Positions 10,801-19,777 of a stretch of DNA of 44,172 nt are shown here, piece after piece. Where the stretch lies: contig CANLYR010000039.1 in the NCBI GenBank assembly GCA_947495425.1, positions 1 to 44,172 on the forward strand, read 5' to 3'. How positions within the stretch are numbered: position 1 is the stretch's first letter; the number at the start of each line of letters is the position of its first letter. The position numbers and the translations under genes were made by a program. Below the pieces are notes generated by a model. That model was not told the origin of the DNA and did not search any database. It saw only the letters and a program-made list of their open reading frames with translations. Origin of the DNA: an uncultured Aquimarina sp. (GTDB lineage: Bacteria; Bacteroidota; Bacteroidia; Flavobacteriales; Flavobacteriaceae).

Positions 10801-11229
10801 ACACTCGAAGATGTATATTCTGAAGAAGCCCTTAGCAAAGCGCTACATTATAAAGTCAAATCCTTTGCCTCGGTTTATATTGAAAATAAAAATGGTAATT
10901 TTAAGATGCGCCCATTACCCAATTTAGCACAGATGTCATCGATTCATCAAATTGAGATTGATGATTTTGATAATGATGGTCATCTAGATGCCATCGTAGG
11001 TGGAAATTTATATCGCTCAGAGGTAGAAACCCCTCGTAATGATGCTAGTAATGGTTTGTTTTTAAAAGGAGACGGAACGGGGTTCTTACAGCCGATTTCT
11101 ACAAGAGATAGTAAACTTTTTATTTCTGGAGATGTAAAAGATTTTAGACAAATAAATATTCAAGGGAAGCCTTATTTTTTAGTAGCCAAGAATAATGAAA
11201 AGCTGCAAATAGTAAAACTAAATAACTGA
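7897..11229 (+). CDS. FG-GAP/VCBS repeat lipoprotein with ASPIC/UnbV domain
   Basis: Large (1110 aa) exported lipoprotein; the signal ends LFTFC with Cys25. Many FG-GAP/VCBS blade repeats are visible, each with a calcium-loop pattern DxNxDGxxD: GDINNDGLIDLYF, DINHDGYLDFY, DYDKDGDLDMYLANY, DVNQDGWPDIYVSND, DFDNDGWKDIFISNG, DLDNDGDLEIIINN, and a second set after about residue 645. An ASPIC/UnbV segment (about 515-595: GVGSKVWVYADG, TRGFQSSVAPLLHFG) separates two propeller-like halves. Such proteins often sit beside susCD pairs in Bacteroidota and are assumed to bind glycan or act as surface scaffolds; no enzyme activity is evident. It lies 75 bases after susD behind the terminator. Confidence 0.85.
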   Translation: MMKLYLRSTRKALFLITTFSLFTFCKQNAPNNSKDTIKQFRQVPSSLSNVLFSNHLKENDSLNYLTYGYIYMGGGVATGDINNDGLIDLYFTGNQVPNKLYLNKGNLKFEDITENAGVNGDSRWYTGVTMIDINHDGYLDFYCSVGGKFAPKNNQLFVNNGDNTFTERAKEFGLDDPGNSVQATFLDYDKDGDLDMYLANYPPTPFNAPNHYYKSKMRLVNELESDKLFRNDGTRFTNVTEEAGLKSFGLSLSATVGDVNQDGWPDIYVSNDFASPDYFYINNTNGTFSEKIKSNTKNTSFYGMGVDIADFNNDALLDILQVDMTAQDNRRSKANMASMNADLFWSTVESGFHYQYMQNSLQLNNGNVNDSLTDFSNISRLAGISSTDWSWSPLMIDFDNDGWKDIFISNGTRREINNKDYFANLDRSKLTEEDLLEKSLAIPSEKIDNYIFKNNRDLTFSKVNEEWGFSYKGFSNGATYADLDNDGDLEIIINNIDDKATIFENTNNSKNNYVTIQLHGPKKNPDGVGSKVWVYADGNKQFQELTLTRGFQSSVAPLLHFGIEKSTNIDSLVVLWTSEKINKLYNIASNQKIEINFDTASSKNMVQDTIKSKEYFTNIGVEKILSEPFLHTENYFDDFRTEVLLPHQTSRLGPGVAVGDLNGDSLEDFVIGGAHQNKMGVYFQNNKKLVRQEISVFKNDSMYEDMGIHIFDADNDGLNDIYIVSGGNEFVGSKELVKDRLYLNIGNGDFVKTTKSLPNIFSSGSRVHSCDYDKDGDLDLFVGGRLAPGNYGQPVSSYIFENKSKKGAPEFEDNTAVVAPDLIDLGMVTDGIFTDFDQDGWMDLIVVGEWLPITVLRNNNGTFENVTKDLGLSDTAGWWFSIKEGDFDDDGDMDYIAGNLGLNFKYQANEKETFDLYVNDFDQNGSQDIVLSYFNGGKKYPLRGRECSSQQMPGIKKKFENYASFSLATLEDVYSEEALSKALHYKVKSFASVYIENKNGNFKMRPLPNLAQMSSIHQIEIDDFDNDGHLDAIVGGNLYRSEVETPRNDASNGLFLKGDGTGFLQPISTRDSKLFISGDVKDFRQINIQGKPYFLVAKNNEKLQIVKLNN

Positions 11230-11489
11230 ACATAAAAAAGTAAACTTTTTTTCAGAATGTAGTACATACTATATACACCTAAATACTGCTTAAATTTTAC
11301 GTGTAAAGGTATTTTTGGGTACGATATTTTTATTTCAATTTCAAGGAGCAGAGTAATAACCTTAATATAGTAAACCTATGAAATAAGCGATAACAAATCT
11401 TGATACCCACCAAGATGATTATAGGCGAATTACTCCTGCCAGTCAGCAAAGGTAGGTCTGACCAATAAAAAAACAATAAAAATAAACAG

Positions 11490-13274
11490 ATGAAACAAGC
11501 ATTTTTTGGATTTTTAATAATTATTTCTTCTCAGGTATTTGCTCAGTCTTTCGAAATACGTGGGGTTCTTCCTTGGCACAATTTTCTGTCAGGACCTACG
11601 GCATGGAATGAGGAAGATTACAAAAAGTACCTGGATGATTGCCAAAAGAATAACATAAATTTTATTGAGTTTCATAATTATACCGGTGGCGGCGAGCGCT
11701 ATTTTAACTACGTAGAGCCAATGATAAAAATTCAGTATAAAAACGTGCTGCCTGTGACCGGTTTTGATCACTCAGGAATGGCTCGTTGGGGATATCTTCC
11801 CATGAAAATTAAAGACTTTGGCTTTGGTACGGATCAGTTGTTTAACACGTCTTCAGACGTTGCCTATTTTGGTGCACAATGTTCTGTTTTGGCAACAACA
11901 AATAAAGAACGATATGAAAAGGCGCAGAATTTAATGCAAAAGGTACTGAAAATGGCACACCAGAGGGATATTCAAATGGCTATGGGCTTTGAATTTGGAG
12001 TAGCCCCACCAGAGTACGCATCATTAAGAACAAAAGACGATATGTATTGGATGGGCGAGGGTAGCTTGGTTTACAACCCTTTTGATCCTGATGCTACAGG
12101 CATTCTTTATGCAACGATTGATGATATTCTTGAAACATACAAAGGCATTGATTGGATAGGTTTGTGGTTGAATGAGCATTGTATGTTTGGTGTAGATGCT
12201 CAAAAGGCATTGAAGAATAAACACATGCAAAAATATTATAATGAAAATGTCAAATATTATGAAAAGGATGGGGTAAGTCAATCATTAAAATTTTTGGGAG
12301 TTTGGGCGCAGGCATACATACAAAAAGCATACGACTATATTAAATTAAAGGCCCCCAAAACCAAAATACTAATCAGTGGTTGGGGAAGTGAATCTCAAAT
12401 GGCACTTTTGCTCAAAGGATTAGATAAATCGCTTCCCAGGGATATTGTTTTTTCTATGCTTAATCCCCAGCAGGGAGAGAAAGGCCACCCTTCTTTCTTT
12501 AAAAACATCGCGAAGAATCGTAAAGTTTGGGCAATTCCGTGGCTAGAGGGAGATGCTTCATTATGGCACCTTCAACCAAGGGTAAATACGACACGTGAAC
12601 AAGTAAAAAAAGCGTATGCTGATGAACTAGATGGTGTTATTGCAATTCATTGGAGAACAGAAGAGATAAAACTTAACTGGAGTACTTTTGCCTTTTTTGC
12701 ATCAAATCCAGACGATACAAAAAGTACAGCACAAATATACAAAGCATATTGTGAAAAAGAACTCGGAAACTACGCAACGAAACACCTTTCACCTGAACTA
12801 CTAGCGTTGGATCTAAGTAGTGTCTTAAATTCTATTGAATCTCCGGTATATTATCCTTACACTCCGGCTTGGGGACGATTGGATAAAGAGCAGGTAGAAG
12901 TATGTAAAAAAATTATAACAATTATCGATAAATGTATTGCTAAAGAAAAAGACAAAGTGATAATCTCGAATTTAAACTGGCTTAAGGCTTGTTTCGAATT
13001 TACACTTTTATTTAATGAGGTGAGTACCTCATTAGAACCAGTCTGGAAACTACGAGACAGCTACCATATAGAATTAAATAAAAAGGCATTGACGAAACAG
13101 AGTCTTGAGTATGCCAAAAAATCATTGAACAATGCACCGATTGAAAAAATGCTAAAAATGTTTGCATCAAAAGTACGTTCACGAGGGGAGTTAGGAGAAT
13201 TATCCTCGATTAATCAACGTGTCTGGAGAGAATATCAGTTACTAAATGAATTTCTTGAAAATCAAAAATTTTGA
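11490..13274 (+). CDS. Exported TIM-barrel-like putative glycoside hydrolase, family not recognised
   Basis: 594 aa with a signal peptide (MKQAFFGFLIIISSQVFAQ). The mature start FEIRGVLPWHNFLSGP followed by YLDDCQKNNINFIEFHNY resembles the first beta-strands of TIM-barrel glycosidases such as GH20 or GH67, where an R-G motif opens the barrel. GIDWIGLWLNEHCMFGVD is a candidate acid/base strand end, and WAIPWLEGDASLWHLQP with DGVIAIHWRTEEIKLNW look like later substrate-binding loops. The last 130 residues or so are helical. I do not recognise the family and assign no EC activity. Its place between the FG-GAP lipoprotein and a sulfatase supports a role in breaking down the same polysaccharide. 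The upstream 260 bases hold no recognised gene. Confidence 0.6.
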   Translation: MKQAFFGFLIIISSQVFAQSFEIRGVLPWHNFLSGPTAWNEEDYKKYLDDCQKNNINFIEFHNYTGGGERYFNYVEPMIKIQYKNVLPVTGFDHSGMARWGYLPMKIKDFGFGTDQLFNTSSDVAYFGAQCSVLATTNKERYEKAQNLMQKVLKMAHQRDIQMAMGFEFGVAPPEYASLRTKDDMYWMGEGSLVYNPFDPDATGILYATIDDILETYKGIDWIGLWLNEHCMFGVDAQKALKNKHMQKYYNENVKYYEKDGVSQSLKFLGVWAQAYIQKAYDYIKLKAPKTKILISGWGSESQMALLLKGLDKSLPRDIVFSMLNPQQGEKGHPSFFKNIAKNRKVWAIPWLEGDASLWHLQPRVNTTREQVKKAYADELDGVIAIHWRTEEIKLNWSTFAFFASNPDDTKSTAQIYKAYCEKELGNYATKHLSPELLALDLSSVLNSIESPVYYPYTPAWGRLDKEQVEVCKKIITIIDKCIAKEKDKVIISNLNWLKACFEFTLLFNEVSTSLEPVWKLRDSYHIELNKKALTKQSLEYAKKSLNNAPIEKMLKMFASKVRSRGELGELSSINQRVWREYQLLNEFLENQKF

Positions 13275-13368
13275 TAAAAATTTTTAACTTAACTTATCTC
13301 ATTTTAGGCAAAAATAGAAAAAGTCAAGATGAGTTCTATATCAGAAATGGTATTATATATAATGAGAG

Positions 13369-13385
13369 CCTGAAACGAGTTCAGG
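13369..13385. repeat. Short palindrome between convergent genes
   Basis: CCTGAA-ACGAG-TTCAGG forms a 6-bp stem with a 5-base loop, flanked by GAG and TTGAC. Similar 'cctgaa...ttcagg' palindromes followed by ttgac or gtgac recur as dispersed REP-like elements in Bacteroidota genomes, as far as I recall. It sits between two convergent genes and could also help terminate transcription, although no T-tract follows. Confidence 0.4.
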
Positions 13386-13431
13386 TTGACGATTATAGTA
13401 TACGATATATTACAGATATGCAATTTTTTAG

Positions 13432-15495
13432 TTAAAAATTTTGTAGTTGTCTGATTGCTTCCTCCATGGTTTTAACCGGTAGTTTACATGTATTGTCTTT
13501 ACATACATATATATAAGTTTCAGAATCGACAAACCGATACTTGAAGAGCGGTAACTCACTGTCATATGTACTGTATACCGCAAGAACATTAGGATAAAAT
13601 CTTTTATTAAATTGATTCGCTAATTCTTGAGAATCTTTTCCTACAAAAGCCATTTCATAGAAAGGATATGTAATTTTTAAAGCTAACGATTGCCATTGCG
13701 CAAAGTTTTTAGGATTTTCTTTAGCATCAGCAGATATACTTTGAAACATTGATGTGGCTTTGTTTACATAGTCAGGTTTGTATAAAATATGCCCCAGCGT
13801 AAAAAGTGAATGTGCCATGGTGGCGTTACCCGAAGGCATGACACCATCATGTTTTTTTATCACATCAGCGATTAAGTTATCATTGCTGGTGTATTTTAGT
13901 AGTGGAGTTTTGTCGCTACCAAATTGTAGTAATGATTTTGCAACTAATTTTTCTGAAAATTTTAGAACTTCAATTTCAGAAGTAATGTTATATAATCGCA
14001 ATGAAGCAGCTGCCAAATTTGCATAATCATCCAAAAAACCATCGATTTTAGAACTTCCGGATTGGTAGGTATGCATTAATACTTCATCTGCGTAACATTT
14101 AGACACAAGAAAATCATAGGTTTCTATAGCTGTGTCTAAAAATCTCTTGTCCCCAAAGGCTTCATAAGCGACAATAAGTCCTTCTATTAAAAGGGCATTC
14201 CACGAGGTAATTATTTTTTTATCCTCAATAGGTTTTTTTCGTTGTAAACGAGCTTCTAGAAGTGATTTTTTCCATTTTTTTATTGATGAAAGGTTTGACT
14301 CATTGGCGTTTAGGTTTCTTGCCAGTAATATCAGGTCATCATTGTTAGCAATAGAATTAAATATAAATTGTTTAGAAAACGTTTCATATTCAATAGCATT
14401 TATACTGTTTTTTAACTCACTATCGGTCCAGGTATAATAACGATTATTTTTATTTTCTTTTCCAGCATCTAAAGCAGCGTAGAAACCACCTTGTTCACTT
14501 TTCATTTCACGAAGTAAAAACTCAAAGGTTTCTTCGACTATGTGTTTGTAGTTTGGTTTTTTAAACATTTTATACGCTTTTGAAAACGTGTGAATTAACT
14601 GGGCATTGTCATATAGCATTTTTTCATAATGCGGATATTTCCATTCTGCATCGGTGGTATATCTAAAAAAACCTCCTCCGATATGGTCATAAATACCAGA
14701 AGCGGCAATAAGATCTAAAGTATTTACGATATGATTGATAACCAAAGAATCGTTTGTGTGATAACCGTAATCCATTAGATAATTGATCTGAGTAGGTATT
14801 ATAAATTTTTCCTGCTCCAAATTCCCTCCATAGATGGTATCCCATTGCGTTTTCCATAGGCCTATGTTCTGACTCAATTGTATTTTATTTACATCCTGTT
14901 TTTTAAAATTATTGGTTGTATATACATCACTGATTGCAGAAGCTACTTTGTTTCCGTATTTTTTTGCCTCTTGTGAATTTTCCGAATATTGTTCAGAGAT
15001 TTTAGTAAGGATTTCTAACCACTGTTTTTTAGTATGATAAGTGCCTCCATATAAGGGTTTTCCATCTGGTAGTGCAATTACATTCAAGGGCCACCCACTT
15101 TTTCCTGTCAATAATTGTACAGCAGACGAGTACAGCTCATCTATATCGGGTCTTTCTTCTCTATCAATTTTAATGCTGATGTAGCTTTTATTCATCAATT
15201 TTGCAACTTCATTATCCTCAAAAGTCTCCTCTTCCATGACATGACACCAATGGCAAGACGAGTACCCGATACTTATTACTATTAATTTATTTTGTTGCTG
15301 GGCAATTTTTAATACATCTTGACTCCAGGGTTGCCAGTATACAGGATTATTAGCATGCTGTTGTAAATAGAGGCTCGTTTCTTTCTCTAAATTGTTTTGA
15401 TTAAGATTCGCTGTTTTGTTTGTGCAACATATCGCAAATATCAAACCAAATAGAGATATAAACTTTAGCGTTTTAGAAAGTTTTAAAGAGATCAT
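13432..15495 (-). CDS. DUF255/YyaL-type thioredoxin-fold lipoprotein
   Basis: 687 aa, homologous over its whole length to the YyaL / spermatogenesis-associated protein 20 family: an N-terminal thioredoxin-like DUF255 domain followed by an (alpha/alpha)6-barrel. Seen: HANNPVYWQPWSQD, SIGYSSCHWCHVMEEETF with C81-x-x-C84, KIDREERPDID, LTGKSGWPLNVIALPDGKP and, in the barrel, GIYDHIGGGFFRYTTD and HYEKMLYDNAQL, all classic. The biochemical role of the family is not well defined. Unlike usual cytoplasmic members it starts with an export signal and a lipobox-like FAICC (Cys23/24), so this version should be periplasmic or membrane-anchored. It is convergent with the putative hydrolase and divergent from the sulfatase, with about 210 bases of shared upstream DNA. 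Confidence 0.9.
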   Translation of the reverse strand: MISLKLSKTLKFISLFGLIFAICCTNKTANLNQNNLEKETSLYLQQHANNPVYWQPWSQDVLKIAQQQNKLIVISIGYSSCHWCHVMEEETFEDNEVAKLMNKSYISIKIDREERPDIDELYSSAVQLLTGKSGWPLNVIALPDGKPLYGGTYHTKKQWLEILTKISEQYSENSQEAKKYGNKVASAISDVYTTNNFKKQDVNKIQLSQNIGLWKTQWDTIYGGNLEQEKFIIPTQINYLMDYGYHTNDSLVINHIVNTLDLIAASGIYDHIGGGFFRYTTDAEWKYPHYEKMLYDNAQLIHTFSKAYKMFKKPNYKHIVEETFEFLLREMKSEQGGFYAALDAGKENKNNRYYTWTDSELKNSINAIEYETFSKQFIFNSIANNDDLILLARNLNANESNLSSIKKWKKSLLEARLQRKKPIEDKKIITSWNALLIEGLIVAYEAFGDKRFLDTAIETYDFLVSKCYADEVLMHTYQSGSSKIDGFLDDYANLAAASLRLYNITSEIEVLKFSEKLVAKSLLQFGSDKTPLLKYTSNDNLIADVIKKHDGVMPSGNATMAHSLFTLGHILYKPDYVNKATSMFQSISADAKENPKNFAQWQSLALKITYPFYEMAFVGKDSQELANQFNKRFYPNVLAVYSTYDSELPLFKYRFVDSETYIYVCKDNTCKLPVKTMEEAIRQLQNF

Positions 15496-15707
15496 AAATG
15501 GGACGTGTAGTAAACATAAAATTAATGTTCTTCATTAAACAACCAAACTAGATAATTCAGTTCAAAAAACAATTTAGTTTATAAATAATATAAGTATATG
15601 AAAAAAAAAGACCACAATTCGATGGTTTTCATAAAATAAATCATTGTACTTTTCGGTTATTGATAAGACAATACCAATCGGTTGAAAAATAACAAATTAC
15701 TAGTTTT

Positions 15708-17594
15708 ATGAAACAATTTTTACTTATTCTTTTATTTTTTCTTCTAAAGACCTCTGGAGTACTTCATTGCCAGGACTTATCACAATATAATATACTGTGG
15801 ATTACCTGCGAAGATATCTCCCCTAACATTGGGGCATATGGCGATAAAGTGGCCAAAACTCCTAATATTGATCGATTAGCTAAAGAAGGGGTAAAGTTTA
15901 CAAACGTAATCTCACCATCTGGGGTTTGTGCGCCTAGTCGATCAGCCATTATTACAGGAATGTACCCTACATCTGTGGGTACTCACCACATGAGAACCAA
16001 TTGGAATGTTCCTGATACTATTATCCCTTATGAAGCCGTAATACCAGAAGAAGTAAAGTGTTTTCCAGAGTTTTTGCGGCGCAATGGATACTACTGTACT
16101 AATAACGAAAAAAATGACCTTCAATTTAAAGCACCTATAACTGCCTGGGATGAAAATGGTGCAGATGCACATTGGAAAAATAGAGCAGACGGTCAACCTT
16201 TCTTTTCGGTAATTAACCTAAACGATACTCATGAATCTATGATCTGGAAAAATGCAGATCATCCACAATATATCTTACCTAAGAATGTTAAAGTACCTCC
16301 GTACTATCCAGACATTCCAATAGTGCGAAATGATATTACCAGAAACTATTCTAATATTTATGAAATGGATCAAAAGGTGGGGGCAATTATCTCACAACTA
16401 GAGCAGGATAATTTATTAGACAAAACAATCGTCTTTTTTTATAGTGACCACGGTGGACCTTTGCCCAGGCAAAAACGAGAGATTAATAATGGCGGTCTAC
16501 AGGTTCCCTTCATCATACGATATCCAGATAAGAGAGATGCGGGTACTACAAATGATGAACTTATAAGTTTTATTGACCTGGCTCCAACAATGGTTTCTAT
16601 TACAGATTCAAAAATGCCAGATTATTTTCAAGGGCGTATTTTTTTGGGTAAAGATAAAGAACCACCTCCTCAATATCTGTTTGCAGCAAGAGATAGACTT
16701 GATAAACAATATGATATCGTACGATCGGTAAGAAACAAACAATTTATATATATTAAAAATTACAAACCAGAAAAACCCTGGTATATGGATATAGCTTATC
16801 GTAAAAATATGCCTTTAATGCAAGAGCTATTGCGGCTAAAAGATAAAGATTCTCTCAATGAAGTACAGATGAAATGGTTTGCCTCTCAAAAGCCATCTGA
16901 AGAATTATACGATTTTATTAATGATCCGTACGAAGTTAGGAATCTATCGGATAATCCAGAATATGCTCCTGTTTTGTCCAACATGAGAGAAGCTTTAAGT
17001 GATTGGAAAAACAAATACAGGGATTATGGATTCACTTCAGAATATGATATGATTACTGAAATGTGGCCCGGATGGATTCAACCAAGAACAGAACGTCCCA
17101 GTATGATGATAAAAGAAAATAAACTGGTTTTATCCACTAATACAAAAGGAGCTTCTATAGTATACAAACAGATTGATAATAGTAAAAGAAATGACGATTG
17201 GTCTTTATATGAACAACCACTGCAGTTTGAAGATAATACCTATATATTTTCAAAAGCCATTCGCATAGGATATCAGGAAAGTACTGTGGGTTGCCTAAAA
17301 GAATCTGATCCAGAAAAAGAAGAGAAGTATATCAACAAGAGAATAAAACAAAACAATACTAAAACAAAGATAGAAATCATAAATGATAAACTATTCATTA
17401 AAGGGAAGTCATTTAATGAATTAAAGGTTTTAGACAGTCAAGGAAGGCTGTATATGCATTTCAACAAAAATGATCTAAGAAAGAATATTGAAGTTGCCCT
17501 ATGCACTATTAGAAGCGATACGTATAATTTTTTATTTATAAATCCATCAGAAGTTTTTATTCAAAAAAAAGTATTGAAATGTAGCATTTTGTAA
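15708..17594 (+). CDS. Type I (formylglycine) sulfatase, exported
   Basis: 628-aa sulfatase of the alkaline-phosphatase superfamily (S1). The signal peptide is MKQFLLILLFFLLKTSGVLHCQ. The N-terminal metal motif is CEDISPN (Glu35/Asp36), and the activation motif GVCAPSRSAIITG has Cys74 in C-x-P-S-R, the residue converted to formylglycine by anaerobic or aerobic maturases; no maturase gene is in the window. Later motifs include VFFYSDHGGPLPRQK (metal and sulfate ligands) and FINDPYEVRNLSDNPEY. The C-terminal 130 residues or so (KLVLSTNTKGASIVYKQID) look like an added beta-sandwich. Resemblance to heparan-sulfamidase-like S1 subfamilies is possible but the substrate is not decidable. It implies that the target glycan carries sulfate. 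A porP relic follows directly. Confidence 0.93.
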   Translation: MKQFLLILLFFLLKTSGVLHCQDLSQYNILWITCEDISPNIGAYGDKVAKTPNIDRLAKEGVKFTNVISPSGVCAPSRSAIITGMYPTSVGTHHMRTNWNVPDTIIPYEAVIPEEVKCFPEFLRRNGYYCTNNEKNDLQFKAPITAWDENGADAHWKNRADGQPFFSVINLNDTHESMIWKNADHPQYILPKNVKVPPYYPDIPIVRNDITRNYSNIYEMDQKVGAIISQLEQDNLLDKTIVFFYSDHGGPLPRQKREINNGGLQVPFIIRYPDKRDAGTTNDELISFIDLAPTMVSITDSKMPDYFQGRIFLGKDKEPPPQYLFAARDRLDKQYDIVRSVRNKQFIYIKNYKPEKPWYMDIAYRKNMPLMQELLRLKDKDSLNEVQMKWFASQKPSEELYDFINDPYEVRNLSDNPEYAPVLSNMREALSDWKNKYRDYGFTSEYDMITEMWPGWIQPRTERPSMMIKENKLVLSTNTKGASIVYKQIDNSKRNDDWSLYEQPLQFEDNTYIFSKAIRIGYQESTVGCLKESDPEKEEKYINKRIKQNNTKTKIEIINDKLFIKGKSFNELKVLDSQGRLYMHFNKNDLRKNIEVALCTIRSDTYNFLFINPSEVFIQKKVLKCSIL

Positions 17595-17637
17595 CGTTTT
17601 TTTCTTACATATTTCTAAAACACAGAAGTAATCTTAT

Positions 17638-17751
17638 AATCATCTGATTTCAGAATTCAGGAATAATCAATCGGTATCTCATGAGATTGTATTGAACTAT
17701 AGAATTTTTGGCGGTAATAACAAGTGTGGGTGTGCGGTGAATTCGTTGTAA
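17638..17751 (+). pseudogene. Relic of a PorP/SprF gene: C-terminal 36 codons
   Basis: The frame ending at the TAA 17749-17751 reads ISEFRNNQS then SHEIVLNYRIFGG then NNKCGCAVNSL. This is almost identical to the ends of the intact porP-like genes at 24835-25803 and 34495-35463. Nothing upstream of about 17638 resembles the rest of the gene, and the sulfatase ends at 17594, so the 5' part has been deleted. The high identity means the loss is recent or the end was homogenised by conversion. It marks the former right end of another cassette, directly before the regulator at 17905. Confidence 0.85.
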
Positions 17752-17904
17752 AGAAAAACTGAAACTTTACAATTATCTAGTGTCGAATTTCTTTATTTTG
17801 AAGTAAGTTTACTAAATTTATATAAACTTACTTTCTTTACATTTTTGTTAGATACTATTTTTGGTTACTTTTAAATATCTCATTACCTACTTAATGTTTA
17901 GAAT

Positions 17905-19614
17905 ATGATTTCGAGATTACCCCTATTTTTTGCTATAGCCATTTTCCTTCAGATAAGTATTTTGAATGCCCAATCAGATATATTATCCTCGGTTACAACG
18001 GTTCCTGATTCTTTAAAGATAAAAGAGTTATATAATGCAGCGAAACGATACCGTTCTAGAAACTTAGATAGTGCCGAATTGGATGGAAAAAAGGCATTGA
18101 ACCTTGCGAAAGAAAATAAATTAGTAGAATGGCAAGCTAAAATGAATTCAGTTTTAGGAAATATTCTTCAGATCAAAGGAGGAGACATCAATAATGAAAA
18201 GGCGTTACAATATCACCAGGAGTCATTAGAAATTTATAGAGAAATTGGCATACCGCTTAAGACATTAATAGCACTAACCGATCTGAGTAATACATATAGA
18301 AAGCTTAAAGATTATCCTAATACTTTAAAATATGCTATTGAAGCTAAAGAACTATCAAAAAAAATAGGAGCCAAGAATGAGCTACAAAAAGGTATTGCAC
18401 ATGGCACGTTGGCTAATATCTATAACGATATGGGGCTTAGGGATTCTGCAATTACTAATTACAAAAAGACAAAATTATATTTATCAAGGATAGAATCCCC
18501 TCTTCAGTATTATATAGATGTTAATTTAGGTATTGTTTATTCAAGTTTAGAACAATATGATAAGGCAGAACACGCTTATGAAATGGCTTACAATGGATTG
18601 ATAACTACAAAAGATACGTTTTCAATAGCAAAAATTTCTAATTCTGTGGCCTATGTAGCCATAAAAAGAGAACAATATAATAAAGCCTTCAAGTATTATA
18701 AAAAAGCACTACAAATAGCTCAAAGTAAGCAGCTCTTTGAAATAGAATCAAGAGCACTTATGGGACTCGCCGAAGTTTCTTATGATTTTAAAAAGATGGA
18801 CAGTGCTCTGTATTATGCAGATCGGGCATTTTATCTAACAGATTCTTTAAATTTCCTTTCCGAAAAATCAGAAATACTGGAGTTTAAAAGTATGATTCAT
18901 AAAGAGATAGGAAATACCAAACAAGCTCTTGAACTTTTGGAGCAATCGCAAATTTTAAAAGATAGTGTTGAAAAAAGAAAAAAGTTAGCAGAAAGTACAG
19001 AACTTTTGATTGCCAATCAACAAGAAGAGAATAAAAAAGAAACCCAAGGGCTTTATGCTCAAATAGTTCAAAAGAATTATGTTTTAGTAATTACAGGTTT
19101 CATCCTGATATTAATGGCTATACTGGGTTATACATTCTTTAAAAGAAAAAAAGAAAAACTAAAACAGCAGGTTCAAGAATTAGAAAAAGAACAGGAAGAG
19201 AAACAAGAATTAAGGAAAGAATTAAACGAGAAAAAAAGAGAGCTTACAGAATATGCTATTCATAACCTTAATATAAAAGGCAAGCTTTTGGAAATAACAG
19301 AATCCAAAGGATTACAAAATCAAATTAAAAAAATTTATGATGGTGACGATTGGAAAGAATTCAGAACTCGATTTAATGCTATTCATCCAGAGTTCTATAA
19401 AAAAATAACCATGCGACACCCAGCACTTACTCAGCGCGAAATAAACTTTTTAGCGCTTATTGGTATTAGACTTTCCTCTAAAGAAATAGCTTCTTTACTC
19501 AATATTACTCCTGCAGGCGTGCAAAAATCTCGTTACCGTATCCGGAAAAAAATGAATATTGTACCAGAACAAGACCTTTGGCAAGCTATAGCACCTTTTT
19601 TAGCAGAAAAATAA
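17905..19614 (+). CDS. TPR-transmembrane-LuxR-like HTH regulator
   Basis: 569-aa membrane-bound transcription regulator. Signal peptide (ISRLPLFFAIAIFLQISILNAQ); tetratricopeptide repeats through about residue 370 (NTYRKLKDYPNTLKYAIEA, LANIYNDMGLRDSAITNYK, GIVYSSLEQYDKAEHAYEMA, EQYNKAFKYYKKALQIA); one membrane helix at about 393-413 (VLVITGFILILMAILGYTFF); a long charged coiled coil; and a C-terminal LuxR/GerE-like helix-turn-helix at about 508-555 (LTQREINFLALIG, SSKEIASLLNITPAGVQ, SRYRIRKKM). This layout is common in Bacteroidota: periplasmic TPRs sense, the cytoplasmic HTH binds DNA. It lies just upstream of a calpain-like gene and is paralogous to the minus-strand regulator at 28196-29947 and to the relic at 21478-21642. 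Confidence 0.88.
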   Translation: MISRLPLFFAIAIFLQISILNAQSDILSSVTTVPDSLKIKELYNAAKRYRSRNLDSAELDGKKALNLAKENKLVEWQAKMNSVLGNILQIKGGDINNEKALQYHQESLEIYREIGIPLKTLIALTDLSNTYRKLKDYPNTLKYAIEAKELSKKIGAKNELQKGIAHGTLANIYNDMGLRDSAITNYKKTKLYLSRIESPLQYYIDVNLGIVYSSLEQYDKAEHAYEMAYNGLITTKDTFSIAKISNSVAYVAIKREQYNKAFKYYKKALQIAQSKQLFEIESRALMGLAEVSYDFKKMDSALYYADRAFYLTDSLNFLSEKSEILEFKSMIHKEIGNTKQALELLEQSQILKDSVEKRKKLAESTELLIANQQEENKKETQGLYAQIVQKNYVLVITGFILILMAILGYTFFKRKKEKLKQQVQELEKEQEEKQELRKELNEKKRELTEYAIHNLNIKGKLLEITESKGLQNQIKKIYDGDDWKEFRTRFNAIHPEFYKKITMRHPALTQREINFLALIGIRLSSKEIASLLNITPAGVQKSRYRIRKKMNIVPEQDLWQAIAPFLAEK

Positions 19615-19777
19615 TAATTGTCCACCATTTGTCTAGCCTTCTAGTTTCAGAAATAAGCTATAACTACGTTTTCTAGTATAGTGAAGTTTAGTGGTATACG
19701 CACTTTTACGGTTCTTAAGGGCTTAAGAAATATCACTTTGGACATATTATTAACAACGTAAATAACACAATTACATC

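Noticed and set aside
11387..11455. Protein-like frame DTHQDDYRRITPASQQR before the putative hydrolase gene
   Set aside because: It is only 22 codons long with a stop just upstream and no family match that I can name; chance or a small remnant are both possible.
13277..13435. Open 52-codon plus-strand frame containing QDEFYIRNGIIYNESLKRVQ
   Set aside because: It has no upstream start codon, overlaps the stop of the minus-strand gene and contains the short palindrome. It may be a gene remnant but no family could be recognised.
17856..17863. TATTTTTG as the -7 box of the regulator promoter
   Set aside because: It fits TAnnTTTG exactly, but the only nearby TTTG (17844-17847) is 8 bases away, not the 17-23 expected, so no promoter was annotated.
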